Assembly (NCBI GenBank): GCA_002428365.1
Contig: DIVW01000001.1
Span: 15,088-79,087 of the forward strand
Length of the DNA stretch: 64,000 nt
Source of the DNA: Propionibacteriaceae bacterium UBA6122
GTDB taxonomy: Bacteria > Actinomycetota > Actinomycetes > Propionibacteriales > Propionibacteriaceae
Reading direction: 5' to 3'
This document shows, one piece after another, positions 9,193-17,365 of this stretch; position 1 is the stretch's first letter, and each line of letters begins with the position of its first letter. The notes below the pieces were generated by a model, which made no database searches, was not told where the DNA came from, and saw nothing but the letters and a program-made list of their open reading frames with translations. The position numbers and the translations under genes were made by a program.

Positions 9193-9612
9193 ATGTTGAT
9201 TCCTCGTCGAGTCAAGCACCGCAAGCAGCATCACCCGAGGCGCAATGGCATGGCCAAGGGTGGCACCAAGCTGGCTTTCGGTGACTTCGGAATCCAGGCA
9301 CTCGAGTCCTCCTACCTGACCAACCGTCAGATCGAGAGCGCTCGTATTGCCATGACCCGTCACATCAAGCGTGGCGGCAAGGTGTGGATCAACGTCTACC
9401 CCGACCGGCCCATGACCAAGCACCCAGCCGAATCGCGGATGGGTTCGGGTAAGGGTTCGCCGGAGTGGTGGATCGCCAACATCAAGCCCGGACGGGTGCT
9501 GTTTGAGTTGTCCGGTGTTGACGAGTCGGTGGCCCGCGAGGCCATGCGCCTGGCGATTCACAAGCTGCCGTTCAAGGCTCGCTTCATCAAGCGGGAAGTA
9601 GGTGAGATCTGA
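9193..9612 (+). CDS. rplP: Ribosomal protein L16
   Basis: A 50S protein that positions the A-site tRNA, 139 residues. Begins MLIPRRVKHRKQHHPRR and contains the conserved RHIKRGGKVWINVYPDRP and ESRMGSGKGSPEWWIA segments. The frame is open further upstream inside rpsC, but ATG 9193 is the homologous start. The stop TGA shares its last base with the rpmC start. Confidence 0.97.
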   Translation: MLIPRRVKHRKQHHPRRNGMAKGGTKLAFGDFGIQALESSYLTNRQIESARIAMTRHIKRGGKVWINVYPDRPMTKHPAESRMGSGKGSPEWWIANIKPGRVLFELSGVDESVAREAMRLAIHKLPFKARFIKREVGEI

Positions 9613-9842
9613 TGGCCAACATCGTTACGGCCAATGAGCTGCGCGGCCTGAGCCGCGCGGAGCTCAACGCCAAGGTGACCGAGCTGAAGGAAGAGCTCTT
9701 CGGGCTGCGGTTCGCCGCTGCCACCGGACAGTTGGAATCCCACGGTCGGCTGCGCGAGGCCCGCAAGGACATCGCTCGCATCTACACCGTGTTGCAGGAG
9801 CGCAACCTCGGCATCGTGCCAGAGCCGGATGAGGACAAGTGA
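9612..9842 (+). CDS. rpmC: Ribosomal protein L29
   Basis: A small 50S protein near the exit tunnel, 76 residues. Recognised by ELRGLSRAELNAKVTELKEELFGLRF and the RLREARKDIARIYTVL helix. Starts on the rplP stop codon (TGATG) and overlaps the following GTG start, indicating translational coupling. Confidence 0.96.
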   Translation: MANIVTANELRGLSRAELNAKVTELKEELFGLRFAAATGQLESHGRLREARKDIARIYTVLQERNLGIVPEPDEDK

Positions 9843-10135
9843 GTCAGATGAGCGAGACTGTGAACAACGAGAGCGGGAACGTCCGCAACGGCGCCCGCAA
9901 GGTCCGCGAGGGCATTGTCGTTTCCGACAAGATGGACAAGACCGTCGTCGTGGCCGTCGAGCAGCGGGTCAAGCACCCGCTGTACGGCAAGGTCATGACC
10001 AAGTCGGAGCGCCTCAAGGCGCACGACGAGGCCAATGAGGCCGGCGTCGGTGACCGCGTACGGGTGATGGAGACCCGCCCGCTCAGCGCTACCAAGCGCT
10101 GGCGGCTGGTTGAGGTCCTCGAAAAGGCCAAGTGA
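9839..10135 (+). CDS. rpsQ: Ribosomal protein S17
   Basis: A 30S primary binder of 16S rRNA, 98 residues. The OB-fold core is KVREGIVVSDKMDKTVVVAVEQRVKHPLYGK and VGDRVRVMETRPLSATKRWRLVEV. Start GTG 9839 has GAGG 6 nt upstream and overlaps rpmC by 4 nt; ATG 9848 would shorten the protein by three residues and cannot be excluded. Confidence 0.96.
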   Translation: MSQMSETVNNESGNVRNGARKVREGIVVSDKMDKTVVVAVEQRVKHPLYGKVMTKSERLKAHDEANEAGVGDRVRVMETRPLSATKRWRLVEVLEKAK

Positions 10136-10151
10136 CCAGGAGATATTGCAG

Positions 10152-10520
10152 ATGATCCAGCAGGAATCGCGACTGAAGGTCGCCGACAACACCGGTGCGA
10201 AGGAACTCCTTTGCATCCGGGTGCTCGGCGGCTCCAAGCGTCGCTACGCCGGCCTGGGCGACAAGATCGTCGCAACGGTCAAGGACGCCATCCCCGGTGG
10301 CAACGTGAAGAAGGGCGAGGTCGTCAAGGCGGTCATCGTCCGTACGGTGAAGGAGACCCGTCGTCCCGATGGCTCCTACATCAAGTTCGATGAGAATGCC
10401 GCCGTGCTCCTGAAGAACGACGGGGAGCCTCGCGGCACCCGCATCTTCGGTCCGGTCGGCCGAGAGCTGCGCGAGAAGAAGTACATGCGAATCATCTCGC
10501 TGGCGCCGGAGGTGCTGTGA
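10152..10520 (+). CDS. rplN: Ribosomal protein L14
   Basis: A 50S protein at the subunit interface (bridge B8), 122 residues, the universal size. Begins MIQQESRLKVADNTGAKELLCIRVLGG and ends REKKYMRIISLAPEVL. Start ATG 10152 has AGGAG at correct spacing; upstream in-frame codons overlap rpsQ and are not part of L14. Confidence 0.98.
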   Translation: MIQQESRLKVADNTGAKELLCIRVLGGSKRRYAGLGDKIVATVKDAIPGGNVKKGEVVKAVIVRTVKETRRPDGSYIKFDENAAVLLKNDGEPRGTRIFGPVGRELREKKYMRIISLAPEVL

Positions 10521-10521
10521 A

Positions 10522-10899
10522 ATGGCAAATTCGTTGCATGTAAAGAAGGGTGACCGCGTCAAGGTCATCGCCGGCAAAGACAAGGGCCGCATCGGTGAGA
10601 TCCTCTCCGTTGACCCCAAGGCTGGCCGCGTGGTGGTCCAGGGCGTGAACATCGTCAAGAAGCACAAGCGTGAAACCCCGAACAACCAGACCCGGCAGAA
10701 CAATGCTGGCGGGATCATCTCGGTGGAGGCGCCTATCAACGTCTCCAACGTGCAGCTGGTCGTGAAGGTGGATGGCAAGGAAGTTGTGACCCGAGTCGGG
10801 TACCAGCGCGATCAGGTGACCAAGCGTCGTCCTGATGGCACCGAGTACACCGCCGAGCGCAGCGTCCGCGTCGCCCGCAAGACCGGGAAGGAAATCTGA
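10522..10899 (+). CDS. rplX: Ribosomal protein L24
   Basis: A 50S assembly initiator, 125 residues. The KOW motif is HVKKGDRVKVIAGKDKGRIGEIL, followed by NIVKKHKRETPNNQTRQNNAGGI. Its length matches actinobacterial L24, which is longer than the E. coli protein. Lies 1 nt after rplN and shares its stop with the rplE start. Confidence 0.97.
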   Translation: MANSLHVKKGDRVKVIAGKDKGRIGEILSVDPKAGRVVVQGVNIVKKHKRETPNNQTRQNNAGGIISVEAPINVSNVQLVVKVDGKEVVTRVGYQRDQVTKRRPDGTEYTAERSVRVARKTGKEI

Positions 10900-11528
10900 T
10901 GGCCGCCACCGCGACCAAATCGCTGCCGAGGCTCAAGGAGAAGTACCGCTCCGAGATCGCTCCGGCGCTCTACTCTGAGTTCGGTTTCGCCAACGTCATG
11001 CAGATCCCTGGTCTGGTCAAGATCGTGGTCAACATGGGCGTTGGCGAAGCTGCCCGGGACTCCAAGGTCATCGACGCCGCCGTGCGCGATCTGACCGCGA
11101 TCACCGGCCAGAAGCCGACCGTCACCAAGGCGCGCAAGTCGATCGCGCAGTTCAAACTGCGTGAAGGTATGCCGATTGGTTGCCACGTGACCCTTCGCGG
11201 CGACCGGATGTGGGAGTTTGCCGATCGGCTGCTCACTTTGGCGCTGCCTCGGATCCGCGACTTCCGCGGCCTGAGCGCGCGCCAGTTCGACGGTCTGGGC
11301 AACTACACCTTCGGTCTGACCGAACAGGTGATGTTCCACGAGATCGACCAGGACCGGATCGACAAGCTGCGCGGTATGGACATCACTTTCGTGACGACCG
11401 CCAAGACCGATGACGAGGGGCGGGCGCTGCTGAAGGCGCTGGGCTTCCCGTTCAAGGCCCCTGCCGATGAGGTTGCCAAGGCCGTCAAAAAGAAGGGCCC
11501 GGCGTTCGCGGGCAAGAGGAAGAAGTGA
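10899..11528 (+). CDS. rplE: Ribosomal protein L5
   Basis: A 5S-rRNA-binding 50S protein contacting P-site tRNA, 209 residues. Signatures: MQIPGLVKIVVNMGVGEA, the TGQKPTVTKARKSIAQFKLREGMPIGC loop, and LPRIRDFRGLSARQFDGLGNYTFGL. A lysine-rich 20-residue C-terminal extension (AKAVKKKGPAFAGKRKK) follows the core. An AAGGA ribosome site precedes the ATG. Confidence 0.97.
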   Translation: MAATATKSLPRLKEKYRSEIAPALYSEFGFANVMQIPGLVKIVVNMGVGEAARDSKVIDAAVRDLTAITGQKPTVTKARKSIAQFKLREGMPIGCHVTLRGDRMWEFADRLLTLALPRIRDFRGLSARQFDGLGNYTFGLTEQVMFHEIDQDRIDKLRGMDITFVTTAKTDDEGRALLKALGFPFKAPADEVAKAVKKKGPAFAGKRKK

Positions 11529-11536
11529 GCTGAAAT

Positions 11537-11722
11537 ATGGCCAAGACCGCTCTGAAGGTGAAGCAGGCTCGCAAGCCGAAGTTCGCCGTACGCGCCTACA
11601 CCCGCTGCAACAAGTGTGGTCGGCCCAAGGCCGTCTACCGCAAGTTCGGCCTGTGCCGGATCTGCGTCCGCGAACTCGCCCACAAGGGCGAACTGCCGGG
11701 CGTCACCAAGTCCTCCTGGTGA
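11537..11722 (+). CDS. rpsZ: Ribosomal protein S14, zinc-binding type Z
   Basis: A short 61-residue 30S protein. Cysteines in CNKC (about 24-27) and CRIC (about 40-43) form the four-cysteine zinc site of the C+ class. Actinobacteria often also carry a cysteine-free S14 elsewhere, controlled by zinc starvation (Zur); none is seen here. The spacing of 8 nt from rplE keeps it in the operon. Confidence 0.97.
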   Translation: MAKTALKVKQARKPKFAVRAYTRCNKCGRPKAVYRKFGLCRICVRELAHKGELPGVTKSSW

Positions 11723-11756
11723 GTAACTCGACCAGGCCAATCCACAACCCGCTGAA

Positions 11757-11778
11757 GGTCCGCAGCTTTGCGGAAACC
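11757..11778 (+). promoter_or_regulatory. Small hairpin between rpsZ and rpsH
   Basis: CCGCA and TGCGG pair around a GCTT loop, with GGT/ACC extending the stem across two bulged adenines, inside the 82-nt gap between rpsZ and rpsH. It could be a processing or feedback site. It lacks a T-run. Confidence 0.25.
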
Positions 11779-11804
11779 GCGGCGAGAAAGAGTTATCAAC
11801 TGCC

Positions 11805-12212
11805 ATGACCATGACCGATCCGATCGCGGACATGCTTACGCGGCTGCGGAACGCCAATCAGGCGTACCACGAGTCGACCAGCATGCCGCACAGCAAGATC
11901 AAGGTGGGAATCGCCGAAATCCTGAAGACTCAGGGCTACATCGCCGGCTTCGAGGTGCTCGAACCGGGCGCCGGCGAAGTGGGCAAGACCCTGACGCTGA
12001 CCCTGAAGTATGGCCAAAACCGGGAGCGTTCGCTCGCTGGGGTGCGCCGTATTTCCAAGCCAGGCCTGCGCGTCTACGCAAAGTCGACCGCGCTGCCGAA
12101 GGTGCTGGGCGGCATGGGAATCGCGATCATCTCTACTTCCCAGGGTCTTTTGACCGACAAGGAAGCCAACTCTCGGAGTGTAGGTGGGGAAGTCCTCGCC
12201 TACGTCTGGTGA
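11805..12212 (+). CDS. rpsH: Ribosomal protein S8
   Basis: A central 30S assembly protein, 135 residues. Begins MTMTDPIADMLTRLRNANQAYHE and closes GIAIISTSQGLLTDKEA...GGEVLAYVW, the conserved rRNA-binding end. In E. coli S8 represses the spc operon; whether it does so here is unknown. The second in-frame ATG (11811) is an alternative start. Confidence 0.97.
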   Translation: MTMTDPIADMLTRLRNANQAYHESTSMPHSKIKVGIAEILKTQGYIAGFEVLEPGAGEVGKTLTLTLKYGQNRERSLAGVRRISKPGLRVYAKSTALPKVLGGMGIAIISTSQGLLTDKEANSRSVGGEVLAYVW

Positions 12213-12230
12213 CCGGAAGGAGCTGAACAG

Positions 12231-12773
12231 ATGTCACGAATTGGCAAGCTTCCGATCACTGTCCCGGCCGGGGTGGACGTTGCCCTGGATGGCCAGAAGG
12301 TATCGGTGAAGGGCCCGAAGGGGAACCTGGAGCATGTTGTCGCTGAACCGATCAAGGTTGCGCGCAACGAAGCTGGCGAGCTGGAGGTGAGCCGTCCCAA
12401 CGACGAGCGCATCAGCCGCTCGTTGCACGGTCTGACCCGGACTCTGGTGGCCAACATGGTCACCGGTGTCACTGCGGGGTACGAGAAGAAGCTCGAAATC
12501 GTCGGCGTGGGTTACCGCGTCACTTTGAAGAGCCCCGAGCAGTTGGAGTTCAACCTCGGTTTCTCTCACCCAGTGGTGGTGAATGCCCCGGCGGGCATCA
12601 CTTTCACTGTCGAGACCAACACCAAGTTCACCGTCTACGGGATCGACAAGCAGGCGGTCGGCGAGGTCGCCGCGAACATCCGCAAGATCCGCAAGCCGGA
12701 GCCCTACAAGGGCAAGGGCGTGCGATATGCCGGCGAACACGTTCGGCGCAAGGTTGGAAAGGCTGGTAAGTGA
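12231..12773 (+). CDS. rplF: Ribosomal protein L6
   Basis: A 50S protein near the factor-binding site, 180 residues of two similar folds. Begins MSRIGKLPITVPAGVDV and ends with the signature PEPYKGKGVRYAGEHVRRKVGKAGK. AAGGAG lies 8 nt before the ATG. The stop overlaps the start of rplR. Confidence 0.98.
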   Translation: MSRIGKLPITVPAGVDVALDGQKVSVKGPKGNLEHVVAEPIKVARNEAGELEVSRPNDERISRSLHGLTRTLVANMVTGVTAGYEKKLEIVGVGYRVTLKSPEQLEFNLGFSHPVVVNAPAGITFTVETNTKFTVYGIDKQAVGEVAANIRKIRKPEPYKGKGVRYAGEHVRRKVGKAGK

Positions 12774-13150
12774 TGGCTATCTCGCTGTCCAATCACAAGA
12801 GCATGGCCGACAAGGCTGCGGCGCGAGTGCGTCGCCAGGCCCGTGGCCGCAAGAAGATCGCTGGTACTGCGGTGCGTCCGCGCCTGGTGGTCTTCCGCTC
12901 CAGCCGCCATATCGCCGCTCAGGTGATCGACGACGTCGCCGGGGTCACCCTGGCTGCGGCTTCGAGCCTGGAGTTGCGCACCGAGTCCGGCGACAAGTCG
13001 GTCAAGGCTGCGCAAGTAGGCAAGATGGTCGCCGAGCGCGCCAAGCAGGCCGGTGTGGAGAGTGTGGTCTTCGACCGCGCCGGCAACAGGTACCACGGTC
13101 GGATCGCGGCGCTGGCTGACAGCGCCCGCGAGGCCGGTCTCGGATTCTGA
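12773..13150 (+). CDS. rplR: Ribosomal protein L18
   Basis: A 5S-rRNA-binding 50S protein, 125 residues. Core: RPRLVVFRSSRHIAAQVIDD and VVFDRAGNRYHGRIAALADSAREAGLGF. The frame offers GTG 12770 directly followed by ATG 12773; ATG is taken. One base is shared with the rplF stop. Confidence 0.97.
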   Translation: MAISLSNHKSMADKAAARVRRQARGRKKIAGTAVRPRLVVFRSSRHIAAQVIDDVAGVTLAAASSLELRTESGDKSVKAAQVGKMVAERAKQAGVESVVFDRAGNRYHGRIAALADSAREAGLGF

Positions 13151-13172
13151 CGGATCGAAAGGTAACAAAGCG

Positions 13173-13787
13173 ATGAATGGAACCCAGCGCCGCGGAGGCA
13201 ATGCCGCGGGCGGTGAACAGCGTCGCGGCCGCGAAGATCGTCGTGGCCGGGATGCAGCCGCCGAAAAGGAAAAGAGCAACTATCTCGAGCGGGTGGTCGC
13301 GATCAACCGCGTGGCCAAGGTCGTTCAGGGTGGCCGCCGCTTCAGCTTCACTGCTCTGGTAGTGGTTGGTGACGGTGACGGTACCGTCGGCGTCGGCTAT
13401 GGCAAGGCTAAGGAAGTGCCGGCTGCGATTGCCAAGGGCGTAGAGGAAGCTAAGAAGAACTTCTTCCGCGTGCCGCGGATTCAGGGCACCATCCCGCACC
13501 CGGTTCAGGGCGAGAAGGCGGCTGGCGTGGTTATGCTGCGCCCGGCTTCCCCGGGTACCGGCGTTATCGCCGGCGGCTCGGTTCGCGCAGTGCTGGAGTG
13601 CGCCGGTGTTCATGACGTGCTCGCAAAGTCTCTTGGCTCGGACAACGCGATCAACGTGGTTCATGCCACGGTCGTTGCGTTGAAGAGCCTTGAGGAGCCG
13701 GAGGCAGTGGCCAAGCGCCGCGGTCTTTCGGTGGAGGACGTCACTCCTGCGGCAATCCTGCGCGCTCGTGCGGAGGGGGCCCACTGA
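13173..13787 (+). CDS. rpsE: Ribosomal protein S5
   Basis: A 30S accuracy protein, 204 residues. Core begins LERVVAINRVAKVVQGGRRFSF, followed by VGDGDGTVGVGYGKAKEVPAAI and RPASPGTGVIAGGSVRAVLE. The first 35 residues are an Arg/Gly-rich leader (NGTQRRGGNAAGG...), usual for actinobacteria. Start ATG 13173 has GAAAGG upstream; the longer open frame overlaps rplR and is not S5. Confidence 0.97.
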   Translation: MNGTQRRGGNAAGGEQRRGREDRRGRDAAAEKEKSNYLERVVAINRVAKVVQGGRRFSFTALVVVGDGDGTVGVGYGKAKEVPAAIAKGVEEAKKNFFRVPRIQGTIPHPVQGEKAAGVVMLRPASPGTGVIAGGSVRAVLECAGVHDVLAKSLGSDNAINVVHATVVALKSLEEPEAVAKRRGLSVEDVTPAAILRARAEGAH

Positions 13788-13969
13788 TGGCACGGCTGAA
13801 AGTAACCCAGGTCCGTTCCGGGATCGGTGGCAAGCACAATCAGCGTGAAACCCTGCGTTCGCTGGGTCTGAAGCGCATCGGCGATGTGGTGGTGAAGGAG
13901 GACCGTCCCGAGATTCGGGGGATGGTCAACACCATTCCGCACCTGATCGCCGTAGAGGAGGTCGAGTGA
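13787..13969 (+). CDS. rpmD: Ribosomal protein L30
   Basis: A small 50S protein of 60 residues with the L30 pattern LKVTQVRSGIGGKHNQRETLRSLGLKRIGD...PEIRGMVNTIPHLI. Starts on the rpsE stop. Confidence 0.96.
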   Translation: MARLKVTQVRSGIGGKHNQRETLRSLGLKRIGDVVVKEDRPEIRGMVNTIPHLIAVEEVE

Positions 13970-13970
13970 T

Positions 13971-14411
13971 ATGGCACTGAAAGTTCATCACCTGCGTCCG
14001 GCTCCGGGCGCCAAGACTGCTAAGACCCGCGTGGGTCGTGGCCAAGGCTCCAAGGGTAAGACTGCGGGCCGCGGCACCAAGGGGACCGGGGCGCGGAAGA
14101 ACACTCCGGAGAACTTCGAGGGTGGGCAGATGCCGCTGCACATGCGGCTGCCCAAGCTTCGTGGCTTCAACAACCCGTTCCGCGTCGAGTACCAGGTAGT
14201 CAACGTGGCTCGGCTCGCCGAGCTGTTCCCCGAAGGTGGCGAGGTCACGCCGTTCGACCTGGTGGCCAAGGGCGCGGTGCGCGACGGCCAGCTGGTGAAG
14301 ATTCTGGGCAACGGTGAGCTCACCGTTGCACTGAAGGTGAACGCGCATGCGTTCTCCGCTTCGGCCAAGGGCAAAATCGAAGCTGCTGGCGGCAGCGTTA
14401 CCGAACTCTGA
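13971..14411 (+). CDS. rplO: Ribosomal protein L15
   Basis: A late-assembly 50S protein, 146 residues. N-terminal VGRGQGSKGKTAGRGTKGTGAR is the glycine/lysine-rich rRNA-binding part and FEGGQMPLHMRLPKLRGF the conserved centre. It closes the run of ribosomal genes; a hairpin follows before secY. Confidence 0.97.
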   Translation: MALKVHHLRPAPGAKTAKTRVGRGQGSKGKTAGRGTKGTGARKNTPENFEGGQMPLHMRLPKLRGFNNPFRVEYQVVNVARLAELFPEGGEVTPFDLVAKGAVRDGQLVKILGNGELTVALKVNAHAFSASAKGKIEAAGGSVTEL

Positions 14412-14443
14412 GTTCGGCCGACGCGCTTGCAGTGCGACTAGGT

Positions 14444-14476
14444 GTTGAGGGTCAGCCGCGATGGCTGGCCCTCAAC
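14444..14476 (+). terminator. 14-bp hairpin after rplO, possible terminator or attenuator
   Basis: Arms 14444-14457 and 14463-14476 pair over 14 bp with one G-T wobble around a 5-nt GCGAT loop. No T-run follows, so it may act as a U-less actinobacterial terminator, a pause site, or a partial attenuator lowering secY relative to the ribosomal genes. Confidence 0.5.
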
Positions 14477-14537
14477 GCGTATCACCGGTTGGATGCGGTT
14501 CGAGACCGTGCCTGCCGGAATCGGGAAAACGCAGTGT

Positions 14538-14557
14538 CCTTGGTACAGTTGCCAAGG
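14538..14557 (+). promoter_or_regulatory. Interrupted palindrome and possible -10 before secY
   Basis: CCTTGGTA and TGCCAAGG are near-perfect inverted arms (one mismatch) around CAGT, 71 nt before the secY ATG. The centre contains TACAGT, which fits a -10 box. It may be a separate secY promoter with an operator, but no -35 is clear. Confidence 0.3.
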
Positions 14558-14627
14558 TTGCCCAGGTGCGGTTCGGCTGGCCGGATCGGTCGCCGGGCGC
14601 ACACACGGTTAGGAGTTAGGTTCGGCA

Positions 14628-15950
14628 ATGCTCTCCGCTTTTGGTAACGCGCTACGCACGCCTGACCTGCGCAAGAAGATCCTGTTCACTTTGATGATCC
14701 TGGCGGTCTTCCGCCTCGGCTCGGTGATCCCGTCCCCCAACGTGAACGTGGTTGCGGTGAATGAGTGCCGCGCCAGCGCGGCCGCTGGCGATTCCGCCGG
14801 CCTGTACTCGATGATCCAGCTGTTCTCCGGTGGCGCGCTGCTTCAGCTGGCCATCTTCGCACTGGGAATCATGCCCTACATCACCGCGAGCATCATCTTG
14901 CAGCTGCTGACGGTGGTGATCCCGCGGCTCGAAACCCTGAAGAAGGATGGCGCCTCGGGTACGGCGAAGATCACCCAGTACACCCGCTATCTCACCATCG
15001 TGCTGGCGGTGCTCAACTCCACTGCCTTCGTGACCTTGGCCGTCAACGGTCAACTTTTCCCCGGATGTAACCAGGACCTTGTCTATGACAAGGGACTGTT
15101 CCCGATCATCACGATGATCCTCACCATGACCGCTGGCACCGGCGTGATCATGTGGTTGGGTGAGCTGATCACTGATCGCGGCGTCGGCAACGGCATGTCG
15201 GTGATGATCTTCACCCAGATCGCCGCGCAGTTCCCGGCATCGCTATGGGCGATCAAGGAGAGCCGCGAGGGCGCCCAAGGTTGGTTGATCTTTGCTGCGA
15301 CCATCGCCGTGGGCCTGGCAGTAATGGCTGCGGTCGTCTTCATGGAACAGGCGCAGCGCCGGATTCCGGTGCAGTACGCCAAGCGGATGGTCGGGCGCAA
15401 GCTGATCGGCGGCAGCACCACCTACATCCCGATCAAGGTGAACCAGGCCGGCGTTATCCCGGTGATCTTCGCCTCCTCCATCCTTTACCTGCCAATGCTT
15501 TACGCCCAGTTCCAGCCGGGCACCGCAGATGCGCCAAACCAGGTGTCGCTGTGGATCTCGACCTATATGGCCAACGGCAGCTGGGTGTACAACCTGGTGT
15601 TCTTCCTGCTGGTCATCTTCTTTGCCTACTTCTATGTGTCGATCACCTTCGACCCGGTCGAGGTCAGCGACAACATGAAGAAGTACGGCGGGTTCATTCC
15701 TGGCATCCGTGCTGGCGGCCCGACCGAGCGCTACCTCGCGTTCGTGCTGTCGCGGCTCACCGCGCCCGGTTCGCTCTACCTAGGGATCGTCGCGCTGATC
15801 CCAGCGGTCGCTTTCGCGCTGTTTGGCACCCAGAACGATTTCCCCTTCGGCGGTACTTCGATCCTGATCATCGTCGGCGTCGGCTTGGATACGGTCAAGC
15901 AGATCCAAAGCCAGTTGCAGCAACGGAACTATGAGGGATTCTTGCGATGA
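14628..15950 (+). CDS. secY: Preprotein translocase subunit SecY
   Basis: The channel subunit of the Sec translocon in the inner membrane, 440 residues with ten hydrophobic segments. Conserved parts include FRLGSVIPSPNVN in the first helix/plug region, GIMPYITASIILQLL, LGELITDRGVGNGMS and RRIPVQYAKRMVG in the cytoplasmic loops, and the late IRAGGPTERYLAFVLSRLT. AGGAG precedes the ATG. The stop overlaps adk by 4 nt, the usual secY-adk-map order. Confidence 0.97.
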   Translation: MLSAFGNALRTPDLRKKILFTLMILAVFRLGSVIPSPNVNVVAVNECRASAAAGDSAGLYSMIQLFSGGALLQLAIFALGIMPYITASIILQLLTVVIPRLETLKKDGASGTAKITQYTRYLTIVLAVLNSTAFVTLAVNGQLFPGCNQDLVYDKGLFPIITMILTMTAGTGVIMWLGELITDRGVGNGMSVMIFTQIAAQFPASLWAIKESREGAQGWLIFAATIAVGLAVMAAVVFMEQAQRRIPVQYAKRMVGRKLIGGSTTYIPIKVNQAGVIPVIFASSILYLPMLYAQFQPGTADAPNQVSLWISTYMANGSWVYNLVFFLLVIFFAYFYVSITFDPVEVSDNMKKYGGFIPGIRAGGPTERYLAFVLSRLTAPGSLYLGIVALIPAVAFALFGTQNDFPFGGTSILIIVGVGLDTVKQIQSQLQQRNYEGFLR

Positions 15951-16519
15951 GACTGCTGATCATGGGCCCGCCCGGGGTAGGTAAGGGCACGCAGGCCTGT
16001 GGGGTAGCTACACACTATGGAGTCCCAGCGATTTCAACCGGTGAGATCTTCCGTAACCATGTGAAGGGTGAGACTCCGTTAGGTCAGCGGATTTCTGCGA
16101 CCTTGGCGGCAGGCGGCTATGTGCCTGACGAGGTGACCAACGCCATCGTGGCGGATCGTTTACAGCAAGCAGATGCGGCCGCCGGTTGGTTGCTGGACGG
16201 CTACCCTCGCACTGCGGTTCAGGTGGAAGCGCTCGATTCCTTCCTAGCCGAGGAATCCTCAGCGCTGGATGCCGTTATCTCGCTGTTGGCCGATCGTGAG
16301 CTGTTGGTGGGACGGTTACTCAAACGGGCCGAGATCGAAGGCCGCGACGACGACAATGCCGAGACCATCCAGCACCGGATGGATGTCTATCACGCCGCCA
16401 CCGACCCGCTCCTGGACACCTATCGCCAGCGCGGGCTCCTCATCGAAGTCGACGGCCTCGGCACCATCGAAGAAGTCGGTGAGCGCATCACCACTGCGCT
16501 GGACGCGAAGCTGGCCTGA
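15947..16519 (+). CDS. adk: Adenylate kinase
   Basis: Balances ATP + AMP with 2 ADP. 190 residues with the P-loop GPPGVGKGTQ at 7-16, the AMP-binding STGEIFR and the LLDGYPRT segment. Only a short loop (RAEIEGRDDD) replaces the large LID, so this is the short-lid class common in actinobacteria, without zinc cysteines. Overlaps secY by 4 nt (ATGA). Confidence 0.96.
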   Translation: MRLLIMGPPGVGKGTQACGVATHYGVPAISTGEIFRNHVKGETPLGQRISATLAAGGYVPDEVTNAIVADRLQQADAAAGWLLDGYPRTAVQVEALDSFLAEESSALDAVISLLADRELLVGRLLKRAEIEGRDDDNAETIQHRMDVYHAATDPLLDTYRQRGLLIEVDGLGTIEEVGERITTALDAKLA

Positions 16520-16520
16520 C

Positions 16521-17363
16521 GTGCGACGACGGCCCGCAATCGAGGTCAAGTCCCCCGTTCAGATCAAGGCAATGCGGGCGGCTGGGCTGGTCGTGGCCAG
16601 CATTCTGGCCACCGTGCGCGAAGCAGCCAAGCCGGGGGTCACCACGGCCGATCTGGACGGCCTGGCCCGGGAACACATCGCAGCTGCTGGCGCGATTTCC
16701 TCCTTCCTTGGTTACGGGAGCTCATTCGGTATGCCGGCGTACCCGGCAGTGACCTGCATCTCGGTGAACGACGAAATCGTCCACGGCATCCCGGGTGATC
16801 ATGTTCTGGTCACCGGAGACCTAGTGAGCGTTGACTTCGCCGTTTCGGTGAACGGCTGGCACGCTGATTCAGCGGTCACCTTCGGCGTCGGCGAGGTGAC
16901 CGCTGAGCGGTCCGCCCTGAACGAGGTGACCCGAGCGGCCATGTGGGACGGCATCACTTCGGCCAGGGTGGGCGGTCGAATCGGTGACATCTCCCACGCC
17001 GTGGAGACCTCGGTACGCAATCGCCGAGCCGGCTATGGCGTGGTGGCCGAGTACACCGGGCACGGCATCGGCCGAGCGATGCACGAGGCGCCAGACGTGC
17101 CAAATGTCGGTCGAGCTGGTCGCGGCGAACTAATCACCAAAGGCGTCTGTCTGGCGATCGAGCCGATGGTTACCTTAGGTTCGGCGACGACGGCCAATCT
17201 GGACGACGAATGGACGGTCGTCACTCGCGACGGATCGGTCGCTGCGCACTGGGAGCACACCGTGGCGGTACTGCCCGAAGGACTTTGGGTGCTGACTGCC
17301 GAAGATGGCGGCGAGGCCGAGTTGGGCGCTCGTGGCGCCCGCTTCGCGCCGCTGGCAGATTGA
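16521..17363 (+). CDS. map: Methionine aminopeptidase, type I
   Basis: Removes the initiator methionine from new proteins. 280 residues. Metal ligands of the pita-bread fold are visible: two aspartates in VSVDFAVSVNGWHADSAVTF, a histidine in GHGIGRAMHE, and glutamates in LAIEPMV and HWEHTVAV. Start GTG 16521 is 1 nt after the adk stop; the open frame reaches further back inside adk but is not homologous. It is followed not by infA but by a ketopantoate reductase-like gene. Confidence 0.96.
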   Translation: MRRRPAIEVKSPVQIKAMRAAGLVVASILATVREAAKPGVTTADLDGLAREHIAAAGAISSFLGYGSSFGMPAYPAVTCISVNDEIVHGIPGDHVLVTGDLVSVDFAVSVNGWHADSAVTFGVGEVTAERSALNEVTRAAMWDGITSARVGGRIGDISHAVETSVRNRRAGYGVVAEYTGHGIGRAMHEAPDVPNVGRAGRGELITKGVCLAIEPMVTLGSATTANLDDEWTVVTRDGSVAAHWEHTVAVLPEGLWVLTAEDGGEAELGARGARFAPLAD

Positions 17364-17365
17364 CC

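Noticed and set aside
14432..14647. 71-codon open frame between rplO and secY
   Set aside because: It spans the hairpin and promoter region, has no ribosome site and overlaps the secY start; no protein family is recognisable.
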